From JBCCSZ01 sp039199225 (GTDB taxonomy: Bacteria; Bacteroidota; Bacteroidia; Chitinophagales; Saprospiraceae), in contig JBCCSZ010000185.1 of NCBI GenBank assembly GCA_039199225.1, positions 1-15,783 on the forward strand: a DNA stretch of 15,783 nucleotides, written 5' to 3'. Numbering within the stretch: position 1 is the stretch's first letter; each line of letters opens with the position of its first letter. Shown piece after piece: positions 1 to 6,879 of this stretch. The position numbers and the translations under genes were made by a program. Under the pieces are notes generated by a model that was not told the DNA's origin, made no database searches, and worked only from the letters and a program-made list of their open reading frames with translations.

Positions 1-95
1 AAACCAAATATAATACGAAAGATACATAATGTGATCTTAAGTAGTGAACAAATATCACAATAAAGAATTTGATTAGGTTAGCTTTAGATTAATAG
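1..95. other. AT-rich left edge, no gene seen
   Basis: AT-rich sequence in which I see no credible coding region or RNA gene. It precedes the plus-strand terminator at 96-124, so it is probably the 3' untranslated end of a transcript entering from the left. Confidence 0.4.
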
Positions 96-124
96 GTGTT
101 CTGGGAGACCAGAACACTTTTTTT
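96..124 (+). terminator. Rho-independent terminator of an upstream gene
   Basis: A perfect 9-bp stem (GTGTTCTGG at 96-104 with CCAGAACAC at 109-117) closes a GAGA tetraloop of the GNRA type and is followed directly by seven T (118-124). This is a textbook intrinsic terminator in the plus direction, so a plus-strand transcript enters from the left. It also argues against a GTG start at 96 for the next gene, because that codon is the first base triplet of the stem. Confidence 0.9.
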
Positions 125-149
125 ATCCAGCCTTCTAAATTTACGCTTT

Positions 150-329
150 ATGTTTGGTTTATTCAAGAAAGATCCTGTTAAAGCCCTCGAAAAGGAGTAC
201 AAAGCCCTGCTTGAAAAGGCACGTGATATCCAAAGATCCGGTGATATCAAGGAGTATTCCCGTATCATGGCGCAATCCGAAGAGGTTTACAAAAAAATTG
301 AAAAATTGAGAGCCGAAAAAAATGGATAG
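150..329 (+). CDS. Small Lacal_2735/DUF6435-type protein
   Basis: A 59-residue, highly charged, probably cytoplasmic protein beginning MFGLFKKDPVKALEKEY. After the short hydrophobic MFGLF head it is almost all Lys/Glu/Arg/Ala and should form one or two alpha-helices, possibly a helical hairpin or coiled coil. The MFGLFKKDPxKxLEKxY opening is what I recall for the small Lacal_2735 family (DUF6435) of Bacteroidota and gammaproteobacteria; its function is unknown. I chose ATG 150 because the longer frame from GTG 96 would start inside a terminator stem. The 3' end overlaps the next gene by 8 nt (ATGGATAG), so the two are probably translationally coupled. Family assignment is from memory of the motif. 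Confidence 0.8.
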   Translation: MFGLFKKDPVKALEKEYKALLEKARDIQRSGDIKEYSRIMAQSEEVYKKIEKLRAEKNG

Positions 330-1020
330 AAACATTCTCATTATTGGCGGAAGCTCTGGAATCGGCCTGGCATTGGTCAAAAAATTGGTCGATCAAGGAG
401 ACAAGGTAACTGTCATTTCGCGCAATCCTGGGCCACTGACGACGCTGCCTGTTACACACATTGCAGCCGACGTTTTGACCGATGATCTCAAACAGTTGGA
501 CCTTCCGGATAGCTTGGATGGTGTGGTCTACTGTCCTGGCAGTATTACCCTCAAGCCCTTCCGTTCTTTGAAGGCCGCTCAGTTCCGGGAGGACTACGAG
601 CTGAACGTCGTTGGTGCTGTCAATTCTTTGCAAGCCACCCAGCGCGCGCTGAAGGCATCGAAAGTGGGCAGCGTTGTGCTTTTTAGTACAGTAGCCGTTG
701 GCCAAGGCATGCCTTTTCACAGCTCCATCGCTGCAGCAAAAGGAGCGGTAGAAGGATTCACGCGTTCCTTGGCTGCCGAGTGGGCGCCACGCATTCGGGT
801 CAACTGCATCGCCCCTTCCTTGACAGACACACCGCTTGCTGCCAAGTTGCTGTCGACGGACGAAAAGAAGGAGGCATCTGCCAACCGACACCCACTGCGC
901 AAAGTCGGTGAAGCAGAGGACATCGCTGGACTGGCACTTTTCCTGCTTTCTGAGCAAAGCAACTGGATCAGTGGACAAGTAATCGGTATCGATGGCGGAA
1001 TGTCGACCTTAAGGGTTTGA
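322..1020 (+). CDS. SDR-family protein lacking the catalytic Tyr
   Basis: A 232-residue classical-length short-chain dehydrogenase/reductase. Visible features: Rossmann nucleotide-binding motif GGSSGIG (9-15), Asp50 in AADV at the adenine-contact position, CPGS (71-74) in place of the usual NNAG, the structural Asn95, and Ser122 at the catalytic Ser position. The YxxxK motif is altered: Lys140 is present in IAAAK, but the Tyr position (136) is Ile. Downstream RVNCIAPSLTDTPLA (159-173) and SGQVIGIDGG (217-226) are typical of the fold. The protein should bind NAD(P)(H), but whether it is an active oxidoreductase is uncertain. It overlaps the upstream small gene by 8 nt and lies 49 nt before pyrD, so all three are probably one operon. 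Substrate unknown. Confidence 0.9.
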   Translation: MDRNILIIGGSSGIGLALVKKLVDQGDKVTVISRNPGPLTTLPVTHIAADVLTDDLKQLDLPDSLDGVVYCPGSITLKPFRSLKAAQFREDYELNVVGAVNSLQATQRALKASKVGSVVLFSTVAVGQGMPFHSSIAAAKGAVEGFTRSLAAEWAPRIRVNCIAPSLTDTPLAAKLLSTDEKKEASANRHPLRKVGEAEDIAGLALFLLSEQSNWISGQVIGIDGGMSTLRV

Positions 1021-1027
1021 TTTGAGC

Positions 1028-1050
1028 TGGGCAAAGCGTATTTTTGCCCA
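1028..1050 (+). other. Hairpin between the SDR gene and pyrD
   Basis: Perfect 8-bp inverted repeat TGGGCAAA (1028-1035) / TTTGCCCA (1043-1050) with a 7-nt loop, in the 49-nt gap ahead of pyrD. There is no T-run after it, so it is not a standard terminator. It could stabilise processed mRNA, act as a weak attenuator, or be a protein-binding site. The role is not shown by the sequence. Confidence 0.45.
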
Positions 1051-1069
1051 ATCAAACCTAATAATACGG

Positions 1070-2107
1070 ATGTACAAACTGTTAGCAAAGCCCTTGCTGT
1101 TCCTCTGGCCGCCTGAGAAGGCCCACCATTTGACCTTATTTATCTTCAAATTCTTGCTGGCGTTGCCGCTGGTCGGAGCCATTACGCGCTCTTTTTTCCG
1201 CGTTCAAAATCCAAAGTTAGAGCGAAAGCTCTTCGGTCTGACTTTCCCCAATCCCGTCGGACTGGCAGCAGGATTCGATAAGGATGGAAAGCATTTCGAC
1301 GCCATGTCTGCCCTAGGTTTCGGCTTTGTCGAGTTGGGAACAGTCACGCCCAAAGGGCAGGAAGGTAACCCCCAGCCCCGCCTGTTTCGTCTACCCCAGG
1401 ATTCGGCCCTCATCAATCGGATGGGGTTCAACAACGAAGGAGTCGAAGCATTGGTGGAAAGGCTCAAGAACAGACCTCAAAACGGACTCATCATCGGAGG
1501 CAACATCGGAAAAAACAAGCTCACGCCCAATGAGCAGGCAACCGACGATTACACCTATTGCTTCGAAGCTCTTTTCCCATATGTCGACTATTTTGTCGTC
1601 AATGTCAGCTCTCCAAACACACCCAATCTTCGGGCTTTACAGGACAAGGAGCCGCTTACGCAGTTGTTGGGTACTTTACAAGCACTCAACCGCCAAAAGG
1701 CAAATCCCAAGCCCATCTTACTGAAAATTGCCCCCGACCTGAATGAAGCTCAACTAGATGATATTTTGGAAATTGTTGATAACAGTGGTATAGAAGGAAT
1801 CATTGCAACAAATACGACCATCAGCCGGGCAGATTTACAGACATCAGACGCTGCCATACAGGCCATTGGAGCTGGTGGTTTGAGTGGCGTACCGGTCAAA
1901 AACCGCTCTACGGAAGTCATCCGCTACCTCTATAATAAATCTGAAAAAAAATTAAAAATAATTGGCGTTGGAGGCATCAACAGCGCCAAAGATGCCATAG
2001 AAAAGCTGGAAGCGGGTGCTTGTTTGGTTCAAATTTACACCGGTTTGATCTATGCCGGTCCATCATTGGTCAAGGAAATCAACGAGGAGTTAATCGCACA
2101 AACCTGA
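1070..2107 (+). CDS. pyrD: Quinone-dependent dihydroorotate dehydrogenase
   Basis: Class 2 dihydroorotate dehydrogenase (345 aa), which oxidises dihydroorotate to orotate with FMN and passes electrons to membrane quinone; fourth step of pyrimidine synthesis. The N-terminal helices (1-45, hydrophobic, PPEKAHHLTL) are the membrane-associating quinone-tunnel domain that marks class 2. The barrel shows NPVGLAAGFDKDG (61-73, FMN-contacting Lys71), INRMGFNNEG (115-124), NVSSPNTPNLR (178-188) with catalytic base Ser181, LLKIAPDL (217-224), ATNTTISR (246-253) and the phosphate-binding GVGGINSAKDA (299-309). I use ATG 1070 rather than TTG 1022: it gives the usual MYKLL...PEKAHH opening, and TTG 1022 would place the 1028-1050 hairpin inside the coding region. 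It is the last gene of the plus-strand operon. Confidence 0.97.
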   Translation: MYKLLAKPLLFLWPPEKAHHLTLFIFKFLLALPLVGAITRSFFRVQNPKLERKLFGLTFPNPVGLAAGFDKDGKHFDAMSALGFGFVELGTVTPKGQEGNPQPRLFRLPQDSALINRMGFNNEGVEALVERLKNRPQNGLIIGGNIGKNKLTPNEQATDDYTYCFEALFPYVDYFVVNVSSPNTPNLRALQDKEPLTQLLGTLQALNRQKANPKPILLKIAPDLNEAQLDDILEIVDNSGIEGIIATNTTISRADLQTSDAAIQAIGAGGLSGVPVKNRSTEVIRYLYNKSEKKLKIIGVGGINSAKDAIEKLEAGACLVQIYTGLIYAGPSLVKEINEELIAQT

Positions 2108-2371
2108 TCGTGCTTGGCATCCTTTTTGAAAAATCAATGGCATACCAGCTGTGGAAATCATCGATTTCATCTCCCATCTAAGCAGGCTGGCCCTCATACT
2201 ACTATACAATTCAAGCTGTGACGTATTCTGTTAGGGGCATTTTTTGTTTAACCTTTGCTCCTTTGCTCTTCACAAAATGAATGACTGAAAAAGCTAGAAA
2301 AGATTGGCAGTAAGCTGTTGCAGGCTTCCTGGCTGGTCTTCAACGATCCGTAACCGAATGAAAACAGCTCC
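2108..2371. other. Gap after pyrD, no clear feature
   Basis: 264 bp between pyrD and a small ORF. Only very short ORFs are present (for example a 14-codon frame near 2143), and no hairpin with a T-run is obvious after pyrD. A 5-codon frame starting at 2358 (ATG AAA ACA GCT CCA TGA) overlaps the start of the next small ORF at ATGA. I see no RNA gene or repeat here. Confidence 0.4.
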
Positions 2372-2488
2372 ATGAAAGACCTAACCTCTGACGAAACATT
2401 GATCTATTACAAGGATATTCGCTTTTGGCTCATCGTCGTTTTTGTAAGCCTTCTGGCCCTGATGAACTACCTAAATTATCCTATTTGA
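2372..2488 (+). CDS. Possible 38-residue single-pass membrane protein
   Basis: ATG 2372 to TGA 2486-2488 encodes 38 residues starting MKDLTSDETLIYYKDIRFWL and ending NYLNYPI. A polar acidic N-terminus (1-18) is followed by a strongly hydrophobic segment (about 18-33: RFWLIVVFVSLLALMN), which looks like a single membrane span. The frame is closed by TAA at 2351 just upstream, so no longer version is possible. A five-codon ORF (2358-2375) ends across its ATG in an ATGA overlap, which could give translational coupling. It is convergent with nadC, whose stop lies 7 bp further on. I do not recognise a family; coding status is inferred from composition and length only. Confidence 0.5.
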   Translation: MKDLTSDETLIYYKDIRFWLIVVFVSLLALMNYLNYPI

Positions 2489-2494
2489 GATAAA

Positions 2495-3358
2495 TTACTT
2501 GATAACTTTGAGGCTCATATCCAGACTTTGAGCAGAGTGAGTCAGTGCGCCAACAGAGATAAAATCCACCCCACACTTAGCAATCTCACGCACCGTGTGA
2601 ATCGTCACACCTCCGGAAGCCTCCGTTTCAAATCGACCATCAATCACCCGAACAGCCTCTCGCAAGAGCGGCAATTCGAAATTATCGAGCATAATACGGG
2701 TCACTTTCCCTGTAGACAGCACCTTATCCAGCTCCACCAGATTGCGCACTTCTACCGTTACGCCCAAGTCCAAATTGTTTTTCTGCTTGTAGGTTGCAAC
2801 CTGCTCAATGGCCTGCTCTACACCTCCACAGGCATCGATGTGATTGTCTTTGATCATAAACCAATCGTAAAGACCATCCCGATAATTGAAACATCCGCCA
2901 ATGCGCACGGCCCACTTTTCGAGAAAGCGAATCATTGGTGTCGTTTTGCGGGTATCCAGAATTTTGACGGGTAAGTCTTCTACCTCAAACTTAAAGCGAT
3001 TGCTCAAGGTGGCAATACCGCTCATGCGTTGCATGCTATTGAGTACCAAGCGCTCAGCTTTTAGCAAGCTACGGCTGTTGCAATTGACTTGGAAAACGAT
3101 GTCACCATAATTAACACTGGCGCCATCCGATATAAATACTTTGATGGTAGAAGTTGGATCGACTTGCTGGAAAACATAACGCGCCAGCTCCACGCCGGCC
3201 ACAACCCCATCGTCTTTTATCAGCAATTTTGCGTCGGAACGCGCATCTTCCGGGATGCAAGCCAAAGAAGTATGGTCGCCTTCACCAACATCTTCAGCCA
3301 TTGCTTGGGTGATGAAAGATTGGATTTTTTCACTTTGGAGGGTATCCGTCTCTGTCAT
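2495..3358 (-). CDS. nadC: Nicotinate-nucleotide pyrophosphorylase (carboxylating)
   Basis: Quinolinate phosphoribosyltransferase (287 aa), which converts quinolinate and PRPP to nicotinate mononucleotide, CO2 and PPi in de novo NAD synthesis. Motifs in order: EDVGEGDHTS (22-31), AERLVLNSMQRMSGIAT (101-117), DTRKTTP (135-141, substrate-binding Arg137 and Lys138), IKDNHIDACGGV (169-180), VTVEVRN (200-206), IMLDNF (222-227), EASGGV (246-251) and DFISVGALTHS (265-275). The family's usual GGxxNHR is GGCFNYR here (154-160), so Tyr159 replaces the common His. I start at ATG 3358 (MTETDTLQSEKIQSF): residues in the longer frame, from 3427, look non-family (many Cys/Ile/Ser). It lies 109 nt downstream of the PorT-like gene on the same strand and may be co-transcribed. 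No nadA or nadB is visible nearby. Confidence 0.95.
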   Translation of the reverse strand: MTETDTLQSEKIQSFITQAMAEDVGEGDHTSLACIPEDARSDAKLLIKDDGVVAGVELARYVFQQVDPTSTIKVFISDGASVNYGDIVFQVNCNSRSLLKAERLVLNSMQRMSGIATLSNRFKFEVEDLPVKILDTRKTTPMIRFLEKWAVRIGGCFNYRDGLYDWFMIKDNHIDACGGVEQAIEQVATYKQKNNLDLGVTVEVRNLVELDKVLSTGKVTRIMLDNFELPLLREAVRVIDGRFETEASGGVTIHTVREIAKCGVDFISVGALTHSAQSLDMSLKVIK

Positions 3359-3467
3359 AAGGTATGCACTATTTGATGATTCTGTGCTGCATATTCGAAT
3401 TTTTATCGAACAAATGCAAGTTTCCACTAATGTAAGAGGAAATACAAAGACATTCGCACAGAGAACA

Positions 3468-4211
3468 TCAGAACATCAGCCCCAATCGCAAGGTGATGCT
3501 GCTAATGGTACCTTTGGAATTATCTGACCCCTCATTGACCCGTTCGGTTGAATCGAAGCGGACGGTATTCTTATCCTTGGTAACATCCAAAAACCCCTGC
3601 TGGAAGAAGAGGCCGCCAACGAGAGAGGTATTGTCTCCGAGCTGGTATTCGATACCGCCACCAATACCCCAGGAGATATTCAGGAAGTTGACATCTTTTT
3701 CGATTTTCTCCTTCTCTACATCTACACCAATGCCATTGATGGCGCCACGAGCTTGGGTGTTAATGCCCAATGTCAGTCGTGGAATTTCAAAAAAGCCCCT
3801 CATGTAGCCAAATTCATTGGTACGCATTTTCAATGCGAAAGGCAATTCGATGTATTGTAGGCCATACTTTAGGTTGACGCCATTGGGCAGGGCATCATCC
3901 ATACCATTGAGAAACTCTTCACTTAAATTGGAATTGGGCCAAAGGTTGCCTCCCACTTCATGCTTCAGCGTACCTCCTTGATTGAAAGCAAAGCCGATTC
4001 CAAATAGCAAGGCATAATTTTCGCGAAAATACTTCTCGCCGAGCATTCCCAGCCGCAGGCCCAAGTTGGTGCCATTGCCATTGATTTTATTGTCATCGCT
4101 GTTCATCCAACTGAAAGTCGGGCTGAGCTGAAAGCCAAATCGAAAGTCTTGTGCCTGGCCATTGAGAACTGCCAGGATTAAAAAGGAAGCTACAAAAACA
4201 ATTTTTTTCAT
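3468..4211 (-). CDS. PorT-like outer-membrane beta-barrel protein
   Basis: A 247-residue secreted protein with a Sec signal peptide (MKKIVFVASFLILAVLNGQA, cleavage near 20-22), then alternating strands with many Gly/aromatic residues and a C-terminal Phe (LRLGLMF), as in outer-membrane barrels. YIELPFALKMR (120-130) resembles the Y-x-E-I/L-P strand typical of the PorT-family/OMP_b-brl_2 proteins of Bacteroidota, some of which (PorT) are needed for type IX secretion. Strands ending at about 46, 72, 128, 151, 186, 204 and 247 suggest an eight-stranded barrel. It is divergent from gldB across a 126-bp promoter region, which makes a role in gliding/type IX secretion attractive. PorT-like proteins are numerous in this phylum, so orthology with true PorT is not established. 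Confidence 0.8.
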   Translation of the reverse strand: MKKIVFVASFLILAVLNGQAQDFRFGFQLSPTFSWMNSDDNKINGNGTNLGLRLGMLGEKYFRENYALLFGIGFAFNQGGTLKHEVGGNLWPNSNLSEEFLNGMDDALPNGVNLKYGLQYIELPFALKMRTNEFGYMRGFFEIPRLTLGINTQARGAINGIGVDVEKEKIEKDVNFLNISWGIGGGIEYQLGDNTSLVGGLFFQQGFLDVTKDKNTVRFDSTERVNEGSDNSKGTISSITLRLGLMF

Positions 4212-4295
4212 CCCTGGAATGTTTTGGTTGCGTACCGTCCGAATTGTAAACGTAAGGAGGAACGGGTCAGTGATTTAGAATATTGCAAACATTGC

Positions 4296-4303
4296 TACTT
4301 TTG
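4296..4303 (+). promoter_or_regulatory. Bacteroidota -7 promoter element for gldB
   Basis: TACTTTTG matches the Bacteroidota -7 consensus TAnnTTTG exactly. Transcription would begin around 4309-4312, giving a leader of about 28 nt before ATG 4338. No clear TTTG -33 element sits 19-21 bp upstream. The position supports ATG 4338 and rules against a start near 4224 for gldB. Confidence 0.6.
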
Positions 4304-4337
4304 CACATTTGAACGTCCTGAATTAACTAAATTACCT

Positions 4338-5393
4338 ATGAAGTGTTTCGCGGTCTGTCGAAGACCTTTACTCAAAACGTCCCATCTGTTTGCGGCCTTT
4401 TTATTTATCCTTCTCCAATCCTGTATGGAGGACAAAGGTAAAAATATTCCTGATGTTTCTCATATATCCGTATCGCTGAATGTCGAGCGATTCGATCAGG
4501 CATTGTTCTCTTTAGATACCAATGCCATAGCATCAGGTATGAATGATTTAAATAGCAAATATCCGGCCTTTACGAAGCTGTATTTCGAAAATGTGATGGG
4601 TGTACCGGTCGGTAAACTTACAGAAGCTCAATTTCAGGAGGCCGTCAAAGGATTGATTTCCCATCCGGGCATACGAGCCATCTATGATACATGCCAGATA
4701 GTATATGGTAATCTCGAAGCCGAAAAGGCGGCCTTGCAAGAGGCTTTTCAGTTCTACAAATACTATTTTCCGGAGCAAGCAGTGCCGACCATTTATACCT
4801 TTATATCGGAATACACCTATGCAGCCTTTGTTGCCGACGACAATATCCTGGCCATGGGGCTCGATTTTGGTTTGGGAGCAGATTATCCGCATTACAACCC
4901 TCAATTTTTTCCAAGGTACATTCGTCGGAGTATGGATAAGGATCATATGCCCAAATTGGTGTTAGATGCCTTGGTCGACGATATGGTAGGCAATCAAAAT
5001 GGCAATCGCTTACTGGATATGATGATCCACAATGGTAAAAAACTGTATATCCTAGACGCATTGCTCCCGCGAACACCTGATTCCATCAAGCTGTCTTACA
5101 CGCCGGCACAGGTCGAATGGTGCGAAAACAACGAAGCGCAAATGTGGGCGCATTTCCTGAGCAACAATTTGTTGTATTCCACCGAAATGAACGACATCCG
5201 CAAGCTGGTCGACTACAGCCCTAATTCACCGGGTATGCCACCAGAAGCACCAGGACGCACAGCAAACTGGATCGGCTGGCAAATTGTTAAAAGTTATATG
5301 AAACGCCATCCAGACCTTCCTCTGGAAAAGTTAATCGAGGCCAAAGACGCCCAGCAACTGCTGGAATTGGCCAGATACAAGCCCCGGAGATAG
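4338..5393 (+). CDS. gldB: Gliding motility lipoprotein GldB
   Basis: A 351-residue lipoprotein of the GldB family, required for gliding and for surface delivery of adhesins in Flavobacterium-type bacteria and widespread in Bacteroidota. The signal peptide (1-28) ends in lipobox LQSC, with Cys29 followed by MEDKGK, an acidic stretch like the Bacteroidota surface-export signal. Family-like features: VERFDQALFSLD (49-60), AFQFYKYYFPEQ (136-147), MGLDFGLGADYPHY (173-186), FFPRYIRR (190-197), and a C-terminal APGRTANWIGWQIVKSYM (304-321). The start at 4338 is chosen because it gives a clean lipoprotein signal and lies just after a TAnnTTTG promoter element; the longer frame from 4224 adds a Cys/charged stretch with no signal character. 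It is divergent from the PorT-like gene. The exact biochemical role of GldB is unknown. Confidence 0.92.
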   Translation: MKCFAVCRRPLLKTSHLFAAFLFILLQSCMEDKGKNIPDVSHISVSLNVERFDQALFSLDTNAIASGMNDLNSKYPAFTKLYFENVMGVPVGKLTEAQFQEAVKGLISHPGIRAIYDTCQIVYGNLEAEKAALQEAFQFYKYYFPEQAVPTIYTFISEYTYAAFVADDNILAMGLDFGLGADYPHYNPQFFPRYIRRSMDKDHMPKLVLDALVDDMVGNQNGNRLLDMMIHNGKKLYILDALLPRTPDSIKLSYTPAQVEWCENNEAQMWAHFLSNNLLYSTEMNDIRKLVDYSPNSPGMPPEAPGRTANWIGWQIVKSYMKRHPDLPLEKLIEAKDAQQLLELARYKPRR

Positions 5394-5426
5394 GCAACTG
5401 AACAATTTGGCGAAAATGTTGTAAAT

Positions 5427-5447
5427 TGGTAAAAGACCCTTTTACTA
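5427..5447 (+). other. Hairpin between gldB and the dioxygenase gene
   Basis: GTAAAAG (5429-5435) and CTTTTAC (5439-5445) form a 7-bp stem with a 3-nt loop, extended by G-T and T-A pairs to 5427/5447. No T-run follows in either direction, so it is at best a weak terminator of gldB or a leader structure of the downstream gene. Confidence 0.35.
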
Positions 5448-5474
5448 GTCCGTTAATCATCAAAAAGTCTAGAA

Positions 5475-6428
5475 ATGCCAGACAGAGTTATTCCAGTCGT
5501 TGATTTATCCAGTTTCGTAAATGGAACAGAAGAAGAACGGTTGGCATTTGTCAAGGAATTGGGAACAGCCTTTCACGAAATTGGCTTTGTAGGTGTCCGC
5601 AATCACGGCATCCCCAAGCACCTGATTGAAGGATTCTTTCAATCTGCAAAGGAGTTTTTCTCTCAATCGGAAGAAATCAAACAAAAGTATGAAATTCCCG
5701 GTCTGGCCGGCCAACGCGGTTACACCTCCTTTGGGAAGGAACACGCCAAGCAGTCCAAGGTGGCCGATCTCAAGGAGTTTTTCCAGATTGGACAAACAGT
5801 CGAAGACGGCGATGCCATCAAAAAGGAGTACCCAGACAACGTCATGGTCGGAGAGGTTTCGGAATTTACCCAGTACGGCGGAGAACTGTATAGCGCTTTT
5901 GAAAAAGCCGGAGCCGAGCTACTGAAGGCCATTGCCATTCACCTGGAACTGGGAGAAAACTATTTCGAAGATAAAATCCACAATGGCAACAGCATTCTTC
6001 GCGCCATTCACTATCCTCCAATAACGCAAGAGCCAGCATCGGCCATTCGAGCAGAGCAACACGAAGACATCAACCTGATTACGCTATTGGTGGGTGCCTC
6101 CGCTGGTGGTCTTCAGTTGCTGACAATGGAAGGCGATTGGGTTCCAATTGTACCCGAGGAGGACGAAATCGTCATCAATGTAGGCGATATGCTACAACGC
6201 ATGACCAACAACTACCTGAAATCTACCACCCACCGGGTGGTCAACCCTCCACGAGAACTCTGGCACCTGCCTCGCTTGTCGATCCCATTTTTTCTGCATC
6301 CCCGCAGCACGATGGACTTGACTTGCCTGGATCGGTGTGTGACCGAGGAGACGCCTTTGGCTTATGAGCCGATTACTGCCGGAGAATACCTGGATGAGCG
6401 ACTCAGAGAAATCGGACTGAAAAAATGA
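5475..6428 (+). CDS. Isopenicillin-N-synthase-like 2OG/Fe(II) dioxygenase
   Basis: A 317-residue member of the isopenicillin N synthase / 2-oxoglutarate-Fe(II) oxygenase family, cytosolic. The N-terminal DIOX_N part shows VIPVVDLSSF (5-14) and GFVGVRNHGIP (37-47). The jelly-roll core holds the iron triad His196 and Asp198 (EQHEDINLITLL, 194-205) and His253 (STTHRVVNP, 250-258), with the 2-oxoglutarate-type RxS pair Arg267/Ser269 (RLSIPFF). All catalytic residues are present and the length is normal, so it should be active. The substrate cannot be read from sequence; bacterial members are often unassigned. It starts 81 nt after gldB, and tatA follows after 158 nt with its own promoter, so neighbours give no pathway hint. 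Confidence 0.93.
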   Translation: MPDRVIPVVDLSSFVNGTEEERLAFVKELGTAFHEIGFVGVRNHGIPKHLIEGFFQSAKEFFSQSEEIKQKYEIPGLAGQRGYTSFGKEHAKQSKVADLKEFFQIGQTVEDGDAIKKEYPDNVMVGEVSEFTQYGGELYSAFEKAGAELLKAIAIHLELGENYFEDKIHNGNSILRAIHYPPITQEPASAIRAEQHEDINLITLLVGASAGGLQLLTMEGDWVPIVPEEDEIVINVGDMLQRMTNNYLKSTTHRVVNPPRELWHLPRLSIPFFLHPRSTMDLTCLDRCVTEETPLAYEPITAGEYLDERLREIGLKK

Positions 6429-6558
6429 TGGCTTGCCTTTGCCAAGGAAGTAAACCTTGCCTTGGGCTGGCAGTCTAAGGAACGGCTGGTCGGAAGAAAT
6501 TGCCTCGAAATACTGCCTGAACGGTAGGGTAATCTGACACAAAGCCGTTAAAATATTG

Positions 6559-6566
6559 TAACTTTG
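6559..6566 (+). promoter_or_regulatory. Bacteroidota -7 promoter element for tatA
   Basis: TAACTTTG is an exact match to TAnnTTTG and lies 20 nt before the tatA ATG, implying a very short leader (about 13-15 nt). A clear TTTG -33 box is not seen at the expected distance. Confidence 0.6.
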
Positions 6567-6586
6567 CACAAATAAAATCAATTGTC

Positions 6587-6811
6587 ATGAGTACTTTACT
6601 ATTTTTTGGATTGGGAGGATACGAAATCATCGTCGTGCTATTTGTTGTACTCCTGCTATTCGGAGGAAAGAAAATTCCCGAGCTTATGAGAGGTCTTGGC
6701 AAAGGCATCCGTGAGTTCAATAGTGCTAGAGCAACCATTGAGAGCGAGATCAAAGAAGGCATGAAAGAGGCCGACCGCCAAAAGTCTATCGAAGGCAAGG
6801 AACAGGCTTGA
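6587..6811 (+). CDS. tatA: Twin-arginine translocase subunit TatA/TatE
   Basis: A 74-residue pore-forming subunit of the twin-arginine translocase, which exports folded proteins across the inner membrane. It has the family plan: a short periplasmic N-terminus, one membrane helix (about 5-25, FFGLGGYEIIVVLFVVLLLF), a FGGKKIPELMRGLGKG hinge and start of the amphipathic helix (25-40), then a charged cytoplasmic tail. The FG(G)KK-P hinge and LGKG are diagnostic. Length is typical of Bacteroidota TatA. No tatC lies in the window, so this is a solo tatA. It has its own -7 promoter element and is closed by strong hairpins at 6848-6924, so it is probably monocistronic. Confidence 0.95.
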   Translation: MSTLLFFGLGGYEIIVVLFVVLLLFGGKKIPELMRGLGKGIREFNSARATIESEIKEGMKEADRQKSIEGKEQA

Positions 6812-6847
6812 TTCGCATCATTTCAAAATAATCCATTGTTCAGACCA

Positions 6848-6866
6848 CTCTTGTAAATGACAAGAG
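6848..6866 (+). other. First of two hairpins after tatA
   Basis: CTCTTGT (6848-6854) pairs with ACAAGAG (6860-6866) around a 5-nt loop, 36 nt after the tatA stop. It lacks a T-run and sits 13 nt ahead of the strong terminator, so it may protect the 3' end or assist termination. Confidence 0.4.
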
Positions 6867-6879
6867 CCTGACAAAATAT

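Noticed and set aside
136..143. TAAATTTA as a -7 element giving a leaderless transcript from 150
   Set aside because: One mismatch to TAnnTTTG, only 7 bp before the ATG, and no -33 box at the right distance.
96..149. GTG 96 as an upstream start for the first small gene
   Set aside because: The codon lies in the first arm of a perfect terminator hairpin with T7; ATG 150 gives the family-like MFGLFKKDP opening.
265..978. Long minus-strand open frame opposite the SDR gene
   Set aside because: Shadow of the SDR gene; no recognisable motifs, Cys/Arg-rich composition, and the plus-strand gene is well supported.
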